A stretch of DNA of 64,000 bases from Cognaticolwellia sediminilitoris (GCA_002104535.1 NBOG01000013.1:38955-102954); one strand, 5' to 3'; shown: positions 1 through 9,676, numbered from the stretch's first letter. Numbers and translations are program-made. Notes: generated from the sequence alone by a model not told the origin.

Positions 1-382
1 ATTGTTTGTAGCTACTAATTTCATTACTAACAAGTTTAGTGATCACTTCTTCGTGTGTTGGGCCTAAAACAAAAGAGCGATTATGGCGATCGTTTAAACG
101 CAGAAGCTCAGGTCCGTAATCTTCCCAACGACCAGACTCTTCCCATAAATCAGCCGGTTGTACCATTGGCATCAACACTTCTAAAGCGCCAGCGCGTTCC
201 ATTTCTTCACGAACAATGTTTTCAACTTTACGTAAAACTTTTAAACCTGTCGGTAACCAAGTATATAAGCCAGATGCAACATTACGAACTAAACCTGCAC
301 GTAACATTAATTGATGGCTGATAACTTCAGCGCTAGCAGGGGTTTCTTTCAAGGTTGAAAGTAAATATTGGCTTGTACGCAT
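1..382 (-). CDS. proS: Prolyl-tRNA synthetase, N-terminal fragment (cut by window edge)
   Basis: Reading the minus strand from the ATG at 380-382 gives an open frame that runs off the left edge after about 127 codons. The translation begins [20 protein letters not shown] and contains [20 protein letters not shown], then [34 protein letters not shown] class II aminoacyl-tRNA synthetase sequence. This is the characteristic start of bacterial-type ProS, which charges tRNA-Pro with proline in the cytoplasm. The class II motif 1 region and the GPTHEE part of motif 2 are visible; the editing domain and anticodon-binding domain lie outside the window. The plus-strand open frame over the same bases is a shadow. 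Identity is very secure; only the 3' end is missing. Confidence 0.96.
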   Translation of the reverse strand, partial: MRTSQYLLSTLKETPASAEVISHQLMLRAGLVRNVASGLYTWLPTGLKVLRKVENIVREEMERAGALEVLMPMVQPADLWEESGRWEDYGPELLRLNDRHNRSFVLGPTHEEVITKLVSNEISSYKQ

Positions 383-1109
383 TGAGAAAAAATTCCATTA
401 GTAAGCGAGTAATAAATATGACGCGTATTCTATCAGGGCCGTTTCTAGCACAAAAGGTTTTAATTACACTATGTACTAAAAAAATCTCTATAGGCTAAAT
501 TAATCTTGGTTCATATTTACTAAATTAAGCTAAAGTAAGCACTTTAAGACTATCGTGTTTAGCAGATTTGTAGTCCAGAATTGGATAAATTGCCCGCGAT
601 TAGTCATTTAATTTCCACGTTGATTGTTCTTGTGAATGAAGCTTAGCTCTGATTATATTTTATTGTAAAAGACACTGTAATCCCTATTTAGTTATCTATT
701 ATTTATTTGATTTATAAGTACTTTAACTAGTAAAGCTTTATTAAATTTGTTATTAATAGTGATGGTATGTAAAAGTAAGTATTAATTGATTTAAAAATAA
801 AAATCATGGAATTAAATGTTAGTGAAATTAGCAAGCTATAAGTTTTGATTGCTCTCTTTACTGTGAAAATTGAATTTCAGCCTATAGCAACTCAAATGTC
901 TAAAACGACTCGTTATATTGGTAACACTGTAGTTGGTAAATTTGAATATCCACTAGTGCATTGAACTAATAAAACTTTATTTGGTTTTAATTTTTCGTTT
1001 TGCGTTGATATTTTTATATTTACTCAACAATTTAAACCAACATAAGTTAGTTTTATCTCTGGCATGACATAAGTTCATTTGTCTCTATTTTAGTTAAGGA
1101 AAATAATTA
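383..1109. other. AT-rich intergenic region without a recognisable gene
   Basis: About 730 bases between the divergently oriented proS and the small membrane protein gene. Apart from the proS promoter candidate at its left end I see only very short open frames, no tRNA, no convincing terminator and no long repeat. The strand composition is strongly AT-rich. It may carry the promoter of the gene at 1110, but no clear -35/-10 pair stood out. Confidence 0.5.
420..454 (-). promoter_or_regulatory. Candidate sigma70 promoter for proS
   Basis: On the minus strand TTTGTG (449-454) lies 16 bases from TAGAAT (427-432), which would start transcription near 420 and give a leader of about 38 bases before the proS ATG. 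The -10 fits well and the -35 is moderate. No experimental support; inferred from sequence only. Confidence 0.4.
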
Positions 1110-1625
1110 ATGAAAAGAATAAAGTGGTATAAAAATCCTGAGATGATAGTTGCTTTATCTGCTTTGTTTATTGGTTTAGTAACCGCCTTCACTTCCATTT
1201 ATTCTGCGTATGTCGACCGTGAATACGCGAGAGCATCTGTTTGGCCTCGACTGGAAATATCTAGAAGTTTCAATACTAATTTATTTAATTACCAAGTATC
1301 TAATAATGGAACTGGTCCTGCGTTAATAAAATATGCAAAAATTCAATTCAAATCAAAAAATATAAAAGCGTGGAAAGAAATAGAGTCCTTTAACAATATC
1401 AGGCAGTCACATATTGGCAATCGTACTTTATCTGCTCAAAACAGTATTACCCCAGTCTTATACAAAGGAAAAGATGCCAAGGAGCTTGTAAAGGCCGATG
1501 ATTTTATAAGTATAGAGCTTTGCTACTGTTCTATATATGACGAGTGTTGGGTGATTGAACGAAATAATCGCCCTACACCTATTGAAGCCTGTTTTATTGA
1601 TCCCAAAGAAATGTTTCTGCAATAA
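1110..1625 (+). CDS. Hypothetical single-pass membrane protein
   Basis: A 171-residue protein that I do not recognise as a named family. Residues 12-34 form one hydrophobic segment (VALSALFIGLVTAFTSIYSA) after a short basic N-terminus, so a type II or N-in membrane anchor with a soluble C-terminal domain of about 135 residues is likely. The C-terminal part has an Ig-like or beta-rich look (NNGTGPALIKYAKIQF) and a CYC..DEC cysteine group near residues 142-150. The start ATG at 1110 follows a purine-rich stretch (aaggaaaat) at a good spacing. It stands alone between long AT-rich gaps, with no operon partner, and could be an accessory gene. Confidence 0.7.
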   Translation: MKRIKWYKNPEMIVALSALFIGLVTAFTSIYSAYVDREYARASVWPRLEISRSFNTNLFNYQVSNNGTGPALIKYAKIQFKSKNIKAWKEIESFNNIRQSHIGNRTLSAQNSITPVLYKGKDAKELVKADDFISIELCYCSIYDECWVIERNNRPTPIEACFIDPKEMFLQ

Positions 1626-1789
1626 GTCTGACTAAAGAAAACAAAAAGCAGCGTTAACTACTGCTGCGAAATCTGCGTACTATATAGCTAGCTATTTATA
1701 GGTTGGTATGTGTTTTAAGCACAGAGGTATTATATTTGAATAGCCGGCATTAGATGATAAGAAGCTAATGGAATTAAAATAAAAATTGT

Positions 1790-2572
1790 ATGACTAATTT
1801 AATGATAAACATTTTATTTACCCGTGAATTATGCCAACTTGATAGTGCTATAAGCGTTTTGCCTGCTGAACTGTTTAATGTTGTTGCTTGCCCGACAATA
1901 GATATTTTCCCTATTGAAAAAACTCAAAAATTTGACCAGGAATTTAGCGAAATACTTACCGCAGATTACCTCGTTTTTACATCGAAGCATGCTGTTATAG
2001 AAACTATGAAATATCTCAGGGAAAATGACACTAGTTTCGCAGAGCTTAAGCAAATAAAAACCTGTGCTGTTGGACCAATGGTTGCCCAGCAACTCGCTGA
2101 GTATGACGTTAACGTTAATATGATGCCTGAATCATATTCAGCAGAAGGGGTAGCTAAGTTGTTTGAACCCGTCGCTAAAAATTCCGCAAAGGTATTTTTT
2201 CCAAGAGGTAATCTCGCAGCGAAAAAGTTATCTGTAGCGCTAACTGAAAAAGGCTATTCGATCGTTTCTCCTATTATTTATAATACGGAATTACGTTCTT
2301 TACTAGATGAACCAGCACAAGCGATATTTGATGCAAACCGTGTCGACTGTTTGGTTTTTACTTCACCGTCTTCCGTGCAGGCAATGATGGCGATATTAAA
2401 AGCTAACAAGCAAATGTCGACTTTAAAACAAACGCTAATATGCGCTATAGGCACTACCACTAAACGGGCGTGTATAGAGTTCGAGCTAGCAGTGAACATA
2501 ATACCAAAAGATTTTACCGTTGCTGCCGTGGCAAAAGCGGTAGCTAGCTACTATCATAATAAAAATCACTAA
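1790..2572 (+). CDS. hemD: Uroporphyrinogen-III synthase family protein (HemD-like), stand-alone
   Basis: The 260-residue protein has the two-lobed HemD pattern: an N-terminal lobe starting ILFTRE, a LVFTSKHAV segment (about residues 60-69), a central hinge region (FFPRGNLAAKKLSVALTEKG, about 136-157) and the second LVFTSPSSVQAMM segment (about 187-200) with CAIGTTTKRA. The TS(K/P)xAV and FTSxSSV pair is diagnostic of uroporphyrinogen-III synthase, which closes and inverts ring D of hydroxymethylbilane in tetrapyrrole synthesis. Usual length is about 245-260, so it is complete. hemC, its usual upstream partner, is not adjacent; the neighbours are a small membrane protein and a minus-strand rne. 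Whether this is the genome's only HemD cannot be told from here. The start could also be the ATG at 1802. Confidence 0.85.
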   Translation: MTNLMINILFTRELCQLDSAISVLPAELFNVVACPTIDIFPIEKTQKFDQEFSEILTADYLVFTSKHAVIETMKYLRENDTSFAELKQIKTCAVGPMVAQQLAEYDVNVNMMPESYSAEGVAKLFEPVAKNSAKVFFPRGNLAAKKLSVALTEKGYSIVSPIIYNTELRSLLDEPAQAIFDANRVDCLVFTSPSSVQAMMAILKANKQMSTLKQTLICAIGTTTKRACIEFELAVNIIPKDFTVAAVAKAVASYYHNKNH

Positions 2573-2895
2573 CCCCAGTACAGAGTAAACCTAGCTCTGA
2601 ATAAACAAAGCTCCTTAATAAAGTGTTTTCACCCTAACTGAATCGCTTCGCTATTTATTGGCTGCTATTGGATATAAAGAGTCACTTTGATAAACACGAA
2701 CTCTCAATCGTGAGTGATATGGCTTGGGCTTTTACTTATTAATAACTCCAGTTTTATAGCTTAAAAGCCACGTTGTAACAGCTCAGTTGCCAGCAGCCTT
2801 AATAGTGATTCCCAATCATTGAGCTTAACGGAACGTAATTAACATTAAGTCAGTGCCATTAAAGTCGAAGCGAATGTTCAAATGAGCGTTATAAC
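2573..2895. other. Intergenic region between hemD and the rne terminator
   Basis: About 320 bases with no open frame of coding quality on either strand and no recognisable RNA gene. I see no clear terminator for hemD on the plus strand. Confidence 0.4.
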
Positions 2896-2926
2896 TAAAA
2901 AAGCCAATTGCGTTTGCAATTGGCTT
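2895..2926 (-). terminator. Rho-independent terminator of rne
   Basis: A perfect 11-bp stem (2901-2911 with 2916-2926, loop GTTT) is followed on the minus strand by a run of six T. It lies 55 bases past the rne stop codon, in the right direction. Confidence 0.88.
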
Positions 2927-2981
2927 ATGTATTTTCAGTCGTTCAATATTAATACATCATATTGAACGATATCAGAGCAGC

Positions 2982-5900
2982 TTAACCTAGAGTAGGATTA
3001 GTTGCAGCAGCTGAATGTCGGCTTGTAGCATGACTTGATGAAGCTGATTTACCTGAAGTTGTATGTGCAGCTCTTTGCTCACTTGCAACAAATTCACGAG
3101 GGATCACACCATTACTTACAATGGTTTCTGGCTTAGTCATAGGAGCTGAAGCTTTACCCGCTGGTTTGCTTGCTGCAGCTTTAACTTTACGCTGTATGTT
3201 TTTAGCTTTAGCACGCACTTTCTTCGGTTTTTCTTCAGCATCAGCAGGTTTTTCATCAACGGTTGCTGGTTGCTCAATAGAAGCTTCAACTTCAGTTTCA
3301 ACCACGACAACTGCCTCAGTTTCGCCTACTTTGACTTCAACTTCTTCTAACTTAACCGCCGGAACCATCACGTCTTCATCAGCTGGCTTTGCTTCTACTG
3401 CTGTAACAGTCTCTGCTGTTGCTTCAGCTTCAACAGCTTCAACAGCTTCAACTGTTTCTGCTTTTACTTCTGTTTCGACTGTTTCTGTTGCAACGGCTTG
3501 TTCTTCAACCTTTACTTCTGATGCTTGAGGTTCATCAAAAGGTAAGTCTTGTTGAATTTCATTCGCAGGGTTGTTAACAACTTCAGTTAACGCATCAGCT
3601 TGTACTTTTTGAACTTCAGCAACGGTAGGCGCTGACTCTGTTACTTCAGGAGAGGTAGTAACTTCTTTGTTTACATTCTCTGACGCATCAGTAGTTTGTT
3701 CAGGGTAACGAGCTGTTACAGGATCTTCAGTGATTTCATTACTGTTGTTTTCAGCTGCTTCCGCGTTTTGTCTACGACGTTGACCATGAGCACGCATGTG
3801 ACGAGGAGAACGACGACTTCTTGGACGTTGCTCATCTTTTGCTTTATTGTCTGTTGGCTCTACAGCTGCATTTTCAACAACATTGTTGTTATCAACTGAT
3901 GTTGCCAATGTACTCGTTTCAACAATATTGTTTTCTACTACAGGAGCTTGTGCAACTGCATTTTTAGGCGCTTTATTTTCTACTGCATTATTTTCAACAC
4001 TAGTTGAGTTTTTATCAGCGGTATTAACGCGCACTTTTTTACGATTATTACGACGTTGACGACGTTCAGCTACCTTTTCTTCTTTAGGTTTATGCACGCG
4101 CTCTTTTTGAGGCTTAGCAGGTGCTGCTGGTTTGGCTGATTTTGTCGCTTTATCGTTAACTTCTTGTGGCTTACGCTTGTCATTTCGAGAATCATTGCGT
4201 GTGTCGTTACGACCTTCATTGCGCGAATCATTACGATTGTTACGACGCTGACCTTGACGACCACGTTGCGGGCGACGTTCACTATTTCTAGTGTCATTAG
4301 TTCTTGGCTTAGCCGGTGCAGGTTTTACTTCTTCCTCTGCAGCAAAAAGTGATTTAACCCATGACATCACACCAGAAAGTAAGCTTTTAGAGTCTGAAGT
4401 CGTTGCTGCCTTCTCGGTTTTAACTACTGCTTCAACAGGTTGCTTAGGTGCTTGTTTTGGTGAAGACATGCCTTGTAATAAAGGTTCAACACGCTTATTA
4501 GCTTCTTTATCGAACTTCGGCATAACCGCTTCTTCAGGTGCATTTAGTTTAAACTCGACATCATAACTTGCTTCTTCAATGCTTTCGTCTTTCTTAATGC
4601 GTACTACTTCATACTGTGGAGTTACCATATTCGGATTAGGGATAATCAAAATATTAACGTTGTGATGCTTTTCAACATGAAAAACTGAACGACGCTTTTC
4701 GTTTAATAAGTATGTAGCAACAGGAACAGGCACTTGAGCTTGAACTTGTTGAGTATTGTCTTTAATGGCTTCTTCTTCCATTAAACGTAATACTGATAAT
4801 GCTAATGACTCAACGCCACGAACATGGCCTGTGCCATTACAACGAGGACAAACGCCTTGGCTTGTTTCACCAATAGACGGGCGTAAACGCTGACGCGACA
4901 TTTCAAGTAAACCAAAACGAGAAATTCGACCTAATTGGATACGAGCTCTGTCTTGTTTAACTGCGTCGCGCATTCTGTTTTCAACTTCACGTTGATGGCG
5001 AACAGGTGTCATATCGATAAAATCGATAACAACTAAACCACCTAAATCACGTAAACGTAACTGGCGAGCAATCTCTTCAGCTGCTTCTAGGTTGGTGTTG
5101 AATGCTGTTTCTTCGATATCACTACCTTTAGTTGCGCGGGCAGAGTTGATATCGATAGAAGTCATTGCTTCTGTAGGGTCAATAACGATTGAGCCGCCAG
5201 ATGGTAAACGGACTTCACGTTGGAATGCCGTTTCAATTTGTGATTCAATTTGATAATGAGTAAATAATGGTACGTCGTTGGTGTAAAGCTTAACTTTACT
5301 TAAAAAATCAGGACGAACAATTTCAATGTGCTTTTTCACGCTTTCGAAAATTTTCGGGCGATCAATCAGAACTTCACCAATATCACGACGTAAATAATCA
5401 CGTATAGCACGTAAAATTACATTGGTTTCTTGATGGATTAAGAATGGTGCAGGGCGGCTCGCAGCAGCTTCTGAAATAGCATTCCAATGATGTAGTAGGA
5501 CGTTTAAATCCCAATCAAGTTCTTCGTATTCTTTACCAACACCAGCGGTACGAACAATTAAGCCCATGCCTTTTGGTAAGGTAAGTTTACTTAACGATGT
5601 TTTTAAATCAGTACGCTCATCACCTTCTATGCGGCGAGAAATACCACCAGCACGAGGGTTGTTAGGCATAAGCACTAAGTAGCTACCAGCAAGGCTGATA
5701 AAAGTCGTTAATGCGGCACCCTTTTGACCACGTTCTTCTTTATCAATTTGTACGATAACCTCTTGGCCTTCGTGCAAAACTTCTTTGATATTAGGGCGGC
5801 CTTGAAAGCTGTAACCTTTAGGGAAATATTCTCGGGCGATTTCTTTCATTGGTAAGAAACCGTGACGATCAGCACCGTAATCTACGAAAGCCGCTTCTAA

Positions 5901-6056
5901 AGACGGTTCAATACGGGTGATTTTTGCTTTATAGATGTTTGATTTTTTTTGTTCGTGACCAGGGCTTTCGATATCTAAATCATAAAGTTGTTGACCATCG
6001 ACAAGTGCTACGCGCAATTCTTCTGATTGGGTAGCATTAATTAACATACGTTTCAT
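2982..6056 (-). CDS. rne: Ribonuclease E
   Basis: RNase E is the endonuclease that starts most mRNA decay and processes rRNA and tRNA precursors; it scaffolds the degradosome at the inner membrane. The 1024-residue protein begins [20 protein letters not shown] as in enterobacterial Rne. The S1 domain covers about residues 35-125. Catalytic aspartates are D302 (SIDINSA) and D345 (VVIDFIDM), and the Zn-link is CPRC at 403-406, all within one residue of the E. coli numbering. From about residue 520 the protein is a disordered scaffold: an Arg/Asn-rich RNA-binding part with repeats of the form RNDSRN (about 615-650), a Lys/Arg-rich block, then a Glu/Val/Thr-rich acidic low-complexity tract (about 800-950). 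The large plus-strand open frames over this region are shadows caused by that composition. It is divergent from rluC, with a long leader as expected for an autoregulated rne. Confidence 0.98.
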   Translation of the reverse strand: MKRMLINATQSEELRVALVDGQQLYDLDIESPGHEQKKSNIYKAKITRIEPSLEAAFVDYGADRHGFLPMKEIAREYFPKGYSFQGRPNIKEVLHEGQEVIVQIDKEERGQKGAALTTFISLAGSYLVLMPNNPRAGGISRRIEGDERTDLKTSLSKLTLPKGMGLIVRTAGVGKEYEELDWDLNVLLHHWNAISEAAASRPAPFLIHQETNVILRAIRDYLRRDIGEVLIDRPKIFESVKKHIEIVRPDFLSKVKLYTNDVPLFTHYQIESQIETAFQREVRLPSGGSIVIDPTEAMTSIDINSARATKGSDIEETAFNTNLEAAEEIARQLRLRDLGGLVVIDFIDMTPVRHQREVENRMRDAVKQDRARIQLGRISRFGLLEMSRQRLRPSIGETSQGVCPRCNGTGHVRGVESLALSVLRLMEEEAIKDNTQQVQAQVPVPVATYLLNEKRRSVFHVEKHHNVNILIIPNPNMVTPQYEVVRIKKDESIEEASYDVEFKLNAPEEAVMPKFDKEANKRVEPLLQGMSSPKQAPKQPVEAVVKTEKAATTSDSKSLLSGVMSWVKSLFAAEEEVKPAPAKPRTNDTRNSERRPQRGRQGQRRNNRNDSRNEGRNDTRNDSRNDKRKPQEVNDKATKSAKPAAPAKPQKERVHKPKEEKVAERRQRRNNRKKVRVNTADKNSTSVENNAVENKAPKNAVAQAPVVENNIVETSTLATSVDNNNVVENAAVEPTDNKAKDEQRPRSRRSPRHMRAHGQRRRQNAEAAENNSNEITEDPVTARYPEQTTDASENVNKEVTTSPEVTESAPTVAEVQKVQADALTEVVNNPANEIQQDLPFDEPQASEVKVEEQAVATETVETEVKAETVEAVEAVEAEATAETVTAVEAKPADEDVMVPAVKLEEVEVKVGETEAVVVVETEVEASIEQPATVDEKPADAEEKPKKVRAKAKNIQRKVKAAASKPAGKASAPMTKPETIVSNGVIPREFVASEQRAAHTTSGKSASSSHATSRHSAAATNPTLG

Positions 6057-6675
6057 AGTTTGTGTGACTCATTTTAATAGTCACAACACACCATTGCTTA
6101 GAACACAAAGCAATCTATCGCTATGGTAACAGCAACTTGTCAGCCTCTCGGGTGTCAATCTTACTACGCCATATTACGCAGCAAGCTGTTAAAAATTCTG
6201 ATTGTATAATATAACCAAGGTGTTAATCACCTCAGTAAAATTGATTCTTTATGTGCTCAGCTTGTGTGCTGTGCGCAACAGAAAACTAAGTGCATCGTTA
6301 GTTTTAGTTCGATATTTTATCGTGTTTTCTAATGACATAACGATTGAAAATGTGACTTATTTTTTCTGTTTAATTACATAATCGCTTTATTGCGCCGGAC
6401 GAAATGTTTATGCGTTTCTTTTGACAAGTTACACGCGTCAAATTCGCAATTGGCCTTACTTTTAATATCTCAACAATAATATTGGGTAAAATTGTTTAAT
6501 ATTAATGTGGCCGCATTTCGCCTCTTACGTCTCGCTTAAAGCATCCTTTTTACTCGTTACGGCTAAATTGTAGCGGTAACCACTTTATTATCACACTTTA
6601 TTTATAGATTAGCCAACAAAATCCTCGTTTTAATTACCTGTAATTAGAAAAAAATATGTTAAACTGCGGGCAATC
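6057..6675 (-). promoter_or_regulatory. rne 5' leader / divergent rne-rluC control region
   Basis: A 620-base gap separates the divergent starts of rne and rluC. On the rne side two hairpins lie directly upstream of the ATG: 6064-6069 with 6079-6084 (6 bp) and 6093-6099 with 6108-6114 (7 bp). In E. coli a long structured rne leader mediates autoregulation by RNase E (Rfam rne5). I infer an equivalent leader here; sequence homology to rne5 was not tested. No convincing promoter pair was assigned for either gene. Confidence 0.45.
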
Positions 6676-7659
6676 ATGGTTCCTAGTAAAACTCTTATGA
6701 CTGATAGCCCAAAACCACAAGTTAGATTTATCACGGTAGACAGCGAAGACGCAGGTCAACGCATCGATAATTTTTTAGTGAAAACACTAAAAGGTGTGCC
6801 GAAAAGTATGCTGTATCGATTGTTACGAAAAGGTGAGATTCGCGTCAATAAGAAGCGAACTAAGCCAGAATACAAATTAGTGGATGAAGATATAATTCGT
6901 GTCGCGCCAATTCGCGTTTCTGAAAACACGAATACCGTATCAACTCAATTAAACGTAGTTGCTAATTTAGAGAAACAAATATTATTTGAAGACGAGCGTT
7001 TAATCGTTATCAATAAACCTTCTGGTATGGCAGTACACGGTGGTAGTGGTTTAAGTTTTGGATTGATAGAAGCGTTACGAGCTCTTAGACCAGATGCACG
7101 GATGTTAGAGTTAGTGCATCGTCTTGATCGAGATACCTCAGGATGTTTAGTCGTAGCTAAGAAACGCTCTGCGTTACGTCACTTACACGAACAACTGCGC
7201 AATAAAACCGTACAAAAATTCTATCACGCTTTAGTCAAAGGCCGCTGGTCGACAAAATTAACTCGAGTTACTGAAGGCTTAAAGAAAAATGATTTGAAGT
7301 CTGGCGAGCGTGTCGTCGTTGTAGATAATATTAACGGTAAAGAATCAGAAACGCGCTTTAAAGTGATTCAGCATTATAAAAATGCCACACTTGTCCGCGC
7401 TTTCCCAGTGACCGGACGTACTCATCAAATTCGTGTTCATTGTCAAACCAAGGGCCATTCAATTGCCTGTGATGCTAAATATGGTCATGAAGACTTTGAT
7501 CATGAAATGAAAACGCTTGGGTTAAAACGTTTATTTTTACATGCAGCAAGTATTGAGTTTACCCATCCGTTAACAGATCAAAGAATTAAGATAGAAGCCC
7601 CATTAGAGCCTTCTCTAGAAAAGCTGTTGAAGAAGCTAACTAAAGCAGATGTTCATTAG
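6676..7659 (+). CDS. rluC: 23S rRNA pseudouridine synthase RluC
   Basis: RluC makes pseudouridines 955, 2504 and 2580 of 23S rRNA (E. coli numbering). The protein has an N-terminal S4 RNA-binding domain (about residues 27-85, GQRIDNFLVKTLKGVPKSML) and the RluA-type catalytic domain with HRLDRDTSG at 148-156, the Asp at 151 being catalytic. TGRTHQIRVHC (about 247-257) is the second family signature. Length from this ATG is 327 residues; the ATG at 6697 would give 320 and matches the E. coli N-terminus better, and neither start has a strong Shine-Dalgarno sequence. It is divergent from rne, the usual gammaproteobacterial arrangement, and is followed by its own terminator. Confidence 0.95.
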   Translation: MVPSKTLMTDSPKPQVRFITVDSEDAGQRIDNFLVKTLKGVPKSMLYRLLRKGEIRVNKKRTKPEYKLVDEDIIRVAPIRVSENTNTVSTQLNVVANLEKQILFEDERLIVINKPSGMAVHGGSGLSFGLIEALRALRPDARMLELVHRLDRDTSGCLVVAKKRSALRHLHEQLRNKTVQKFYHALVKGRWSTKLTRVTEGLKKNDLKSGERVVVVDNINGKESETRFKVIQHYKNATLVRAFPVTGRTHQIRVHCQTKGHSIACDAKYGHEDFDHEMKTLGLKRLFLHAASIEFTHPLTDQRIKIEAPLEPSLEKLLKKLTKADVH

Positions 7660-7688
7660 TCTAGATTAACGTTAATTCAAAATGATTT

Positions 7689-7726
7689 AAAAGCACATCA
7701 CCAAGCTAAAGTGATGAGCTTTTTTG
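7689..7726 (+). terminator. Terminator of rluC
   Basis: A stem of AAAGC-x-CATCAC (from 7690) with GTGATG-x-GCTTT (7711-7722), loop CAAGCTAAA, runs into a T-rich tail ending at about 7726. It sits 30 bases after the rluC stop. Confidence 0.8.
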
Positions 7727-7779
7727 TTTCAGCCTGATTGGGCGAATTTAATCGTCTAACCTATCACCGAGATGGATTA

Positions 7780-7970
7780 CAGAATAAGTATTAACGTTGG
7801 TAACGATTACTTGGCGACTGAAGTCGCCCCTACAAAAGGCAATTAAAAATTTAACTTAGCTTTAAGCTGTCAGTATGAAGCTATCAGTAAAGCCACCAGC
7901 CATGATTGTGGCAATTGTTTTAACTGATGACTGATAGCTTCGAACTTAAAGCTGAGTTCTGCTCCCATAG
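7780..7970. repeat. Palindromic intergenic repeat, copy 1
   Basis: A 191-base unit that recurs at 8010-8200 without gaps; the first 95 bases are identical and the rest differs at about eleven positions. It contains a tight palindrome GGCGACT-ga-AGTCGCC (7813-7828) and, further on, a long hairpin whose arms are 7858-7866 with 7945-7953 and 7877-7888 with 7930-7941 (12 bp perfect). No open frame. This looks like a REP/MITE-type structured repeat, not a gene. Confidence 0.85.
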
Positions 7971-8009
7971 GTTTAATTTACTCGCCTATTTCAATATCGA
8001 GCTGCAATG

Positions 8010-8200
8010 CAGAATAAGTATTAACGTTGGTAACGATTACTTGGCGACTGAAGTCGCCCCTACAAAAGGCAATTAAAAATTTAACTTAGCTTTAAGCTGT
8101 CAGTTTGAAGCTTTCAGTAAAGCCACCAGCCATGAGTGTGGCAATTGTTTTAACAGATAGCTGATAGCTTCGAACTTAAAACTACGTTCTGCTACCGTAG
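8010..8200. repeat. Palindromic intergenic repeat, copy 2
   Basis: Second copy of the element at 7780-7970, offset 230 bases. The small palindrome (8043-8058) is intact, while the arms of the long hairpin carry several substitutions (for example in 8107-8118), so this copy is the more degraded one or has drifted. It ends 35 bases before the stop codon of the minus-strand maf gene. Confidence 0.85.
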
Positions 8201-8235
8201 GGCCGAATTTAATCTCCTGTAAAAATGTTCATAGC

Positions 8236-8823
8236 TTATTGCTCTGCTAGTACATCAACACCGTGCTGCTTTAATAACTCAACAAGTTTAATCAGCGGTA
8301 AACCGATTAAAGTATTAGGATCATCACCTTCAAGCTTTTTGAATAAACAAATGCCCAAGCCTTCGCTTTTAAAACTACCAGCACAATTATAAGGTTGTTC
8401 AGCATGTAAGTAGTTTTCGATGTCGCTGCGCGAAAGTTCATTGAAATGGACTAAGAAAGGTTCTATTAATGAAGTGGTGTAATCTAAACCACTGTCATAA
8501 ACACATAGACCGGTATAAAAGACGACTGTTTTATTGCTGAATTTTTCTAGCTGTTTAACAGCATTTTCGAAATTATGCGGTTTGCCTAATATTTCACCGT
8601 CACACATTGCCACTTGATCTGAGCCGATAATCAGCGCGTCGGGATATTCGCCTTTAACCGCTTTTGCTTTTTCAATGGCTAATCGTTCAACCAGTGCAAC
8701 AGGTGATTCATTTTCAAAAGGACTTTCGTCTATATTTGGTTTTGCGCAAACGAAGGCAATATTTAGCTTAGCTAAAATTTCTTTACGGAATGGGGAAGTG
8801 GAGCCTAAAACAAGTTTTTTCAT
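8236..8823 (-). CDS. yceF: Maf-family nucleotide pyrophosphatase (YceF type)
   Basis: Maf proteins hydrolyse non-canonical nucleoside triphosphates; the YceF subgroup prefers 7-methyl-GTP. The protein starts MKKLVLGSTSPFRKEIL, the Maf signature (SxSPxR at about 7-12), with IDE (34-36) and the IGSDQVA motif (about 66-72) holding the metal-binding Asp. Length is 195 residues from the ATG at 8821-8823, which has a GAGTGA Shine-Dalgarno-like element; a GTG nine bases further upstream is possible but less likely. It is divergent from yceD, with yceF, yceD, rpmF and plsX adjacent as in E. coli, which supports the YceF assignment over the YhdE-type paralogue. Confidence 0.92.
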   Translation of the reverse strand: MKKLVLGSTSPFRKEILAKLNIAFVCAKPNIDESPFENESPVALVERLAIEKAKAVKGEYPDALIIGSDQVAMCDGEILGKPHNFENAVKQLEKFSNKTVVFYTGLCVYDSGLDYTTSLIEPFLVHFNELSRSDIENYLHAEQPYNCAGSFKSEGLGICLFKKLEGDDPNTLIGLPLIKLVELLKQHGVDVLAEQ

Positions 8824-8903
8824 TAATATCACTCAAAATATAAACAGATAGCTGTTAATATATGGACTAACTTGAGTTTTTAAACAATTTTAGCTATTTT
8901 TCT

Positions 8904-8932
8904 TTGACACTAGCCGATTGTCACTTTATTAT
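8904..8932 (+). promoter_or_regulatory. Near-consensus sigma70 promoter of yceD-rpmF
   Basis: TTGACA (8904-8909) is spaced 17 bases from TATTAT (8927-8932). Predicted initiation is near 8938-8940, only two to four bases before the yceD ATG at 8942, so the transcript would have almost no 5' leader. Confidence 0.75.
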
Positions 8933-8941
8933 GCGCGCCTT

Positions 8942-9454
8942 ATGCAGAATCTTAAACTCCCGATAACGATTGACCCATCTAGAAGCGCACAACGAAAGTT
9001 AGTGTGTGAAGGATACTATGAAGTATCTGGGATGAATAGATTGCTTGCTTTGTGTAACCCACAGAGTGAGCAAGTACAAGTTAAAGCAAATTTTAGTGTG
9101 GATGAAGTCGGTTTGGTAGTATTATCAGGCAGCTCATCGGCAACAGTTGCGCTAACTTGTCAGCGATGTACTGAAGAGTTCGAATTGGCATTAGAAGTAG
9201 AGTTTACTTTTAGTCCGGTGAAAAACGCTGAAGCTGCAGCTGAGTTGCCGTCATATTATGACGCAATTGAATTAGATGAAAATGGTGAAGTTAACTTGCG
9301 AGAGTTAGTGGAAGATGAGTTTTTACTCGATATTCCGTTAATTCCAAGGCATCCAATCAAAGACTGTCAAGCGCCATCTGATAGTGTTTGGGGGGAACTG
9401 CCTGAAGAGCTAGAAAAACCGAATCCATTTGATGTATTGAAACAACTTAAGTAG
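8942..9454 (+). CDS. yceD: YceD family protein (DUF177), 23S rRNA accumulation protein
   Basis: YceD is a conserved small protein co-transcribed with rpmF and required for normal 23S rRNA levels. The start ATG at 8942 gives MQNLKLPITIDPSRSAQRKL, which aligns with the E. coli N-terminus (MQKVKLPLTLDP), so the longer frame from a TTG at 8918 is rejected; that codon would also lie upstream of the -10 box. A CQRCxxxF cysteine pair is at about residues 77-80, and the C-terminus GELPEELEKPNPFDVLKQLK is a family hallmark. The protein has 170 residues. No Shine-Dalgarno sequence precedes the ATG. It is followed 36 bases later by rpmF. Confidence 0.95.
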   Translation: MQNLKLPITIDPSRSAQRKLVCEGYYEVSGMNRLLALCNPQSEQVQVKANFSVDEVGLVVLSGSSSATVALTCQRCTEEFELALEVEFTFSPVKNAEAAAELPSYYDAIELDENGEVNLRELVEDEFLLDIPLIPRHPIKDCQAPSDSVWGELPEELEKPNPFDVLKQLK

Positions 9455-9490
9455 TTAATTTTAGCTAATAACCGATTTTAGGAGTAGGCA

Positions 9491-9661
9491 ATGGCAGTTC
9501 AAAAGAGCAAAAAGTCTCGTTCAAGACGTGGCATGCGCCGTTCACATGACGCAGTAACGGCAACGCATTTATCAACAGATCCAGTATCTGGTGAAACTCA
9601 CCGTCGTCACCATGTAACAGCTGATGGCTTTTACAAAGGTGTAAAAGTAATCAATAAGTAA
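9491..9661 (+). CDS. rpmF: 50S ribosomal protein L32
   Basis: A 56-codon gene starting [20 protein letters not shown] and ending KGVKVINK. The Arg/Lys-rich N-terminus and the [10 protein letters not shown] segment are those of bacterial L32, a component of the large ribosomal subunit near the peptidyl-transferase exit. It has no CxxC zinc motifs, so it is the zinc-independent form. A TTTTAGGAGT Shine-Dalgarno sequence lies at proper distance upstream of the ATG. It sits between yceD and plsX, its standard place. Confidence 0.98.
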   Translation: MAVQKSKKSRSRRGMRRSHDAVTATHLSTDPVSGETHRRHHVTADGFYKGVKVINK

Positions 9662-9676
9662 TCTGTAACGATTACC

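Noticed and set aside
55..321. Plus-strand 88-codon frame at the left edge
   Set aside because: It is antisense to the clear proS N-terminus.
2573..2900. Possible degenerate transposase fragment between hemD and rne
   Set aside because: Neither strand gives a translated segment with recognisable transposase motifs; it remains plain intergenic DNA.
3121..4566. Several plus-strand open frames rich in Ser, Thr and Ala opposite rne
   Set aside because: They lie antisense to the low-complexity RNase E scaffold and reflect its Glu/Val/Thr/Ala codon composition; no ribosome sites and no family features.
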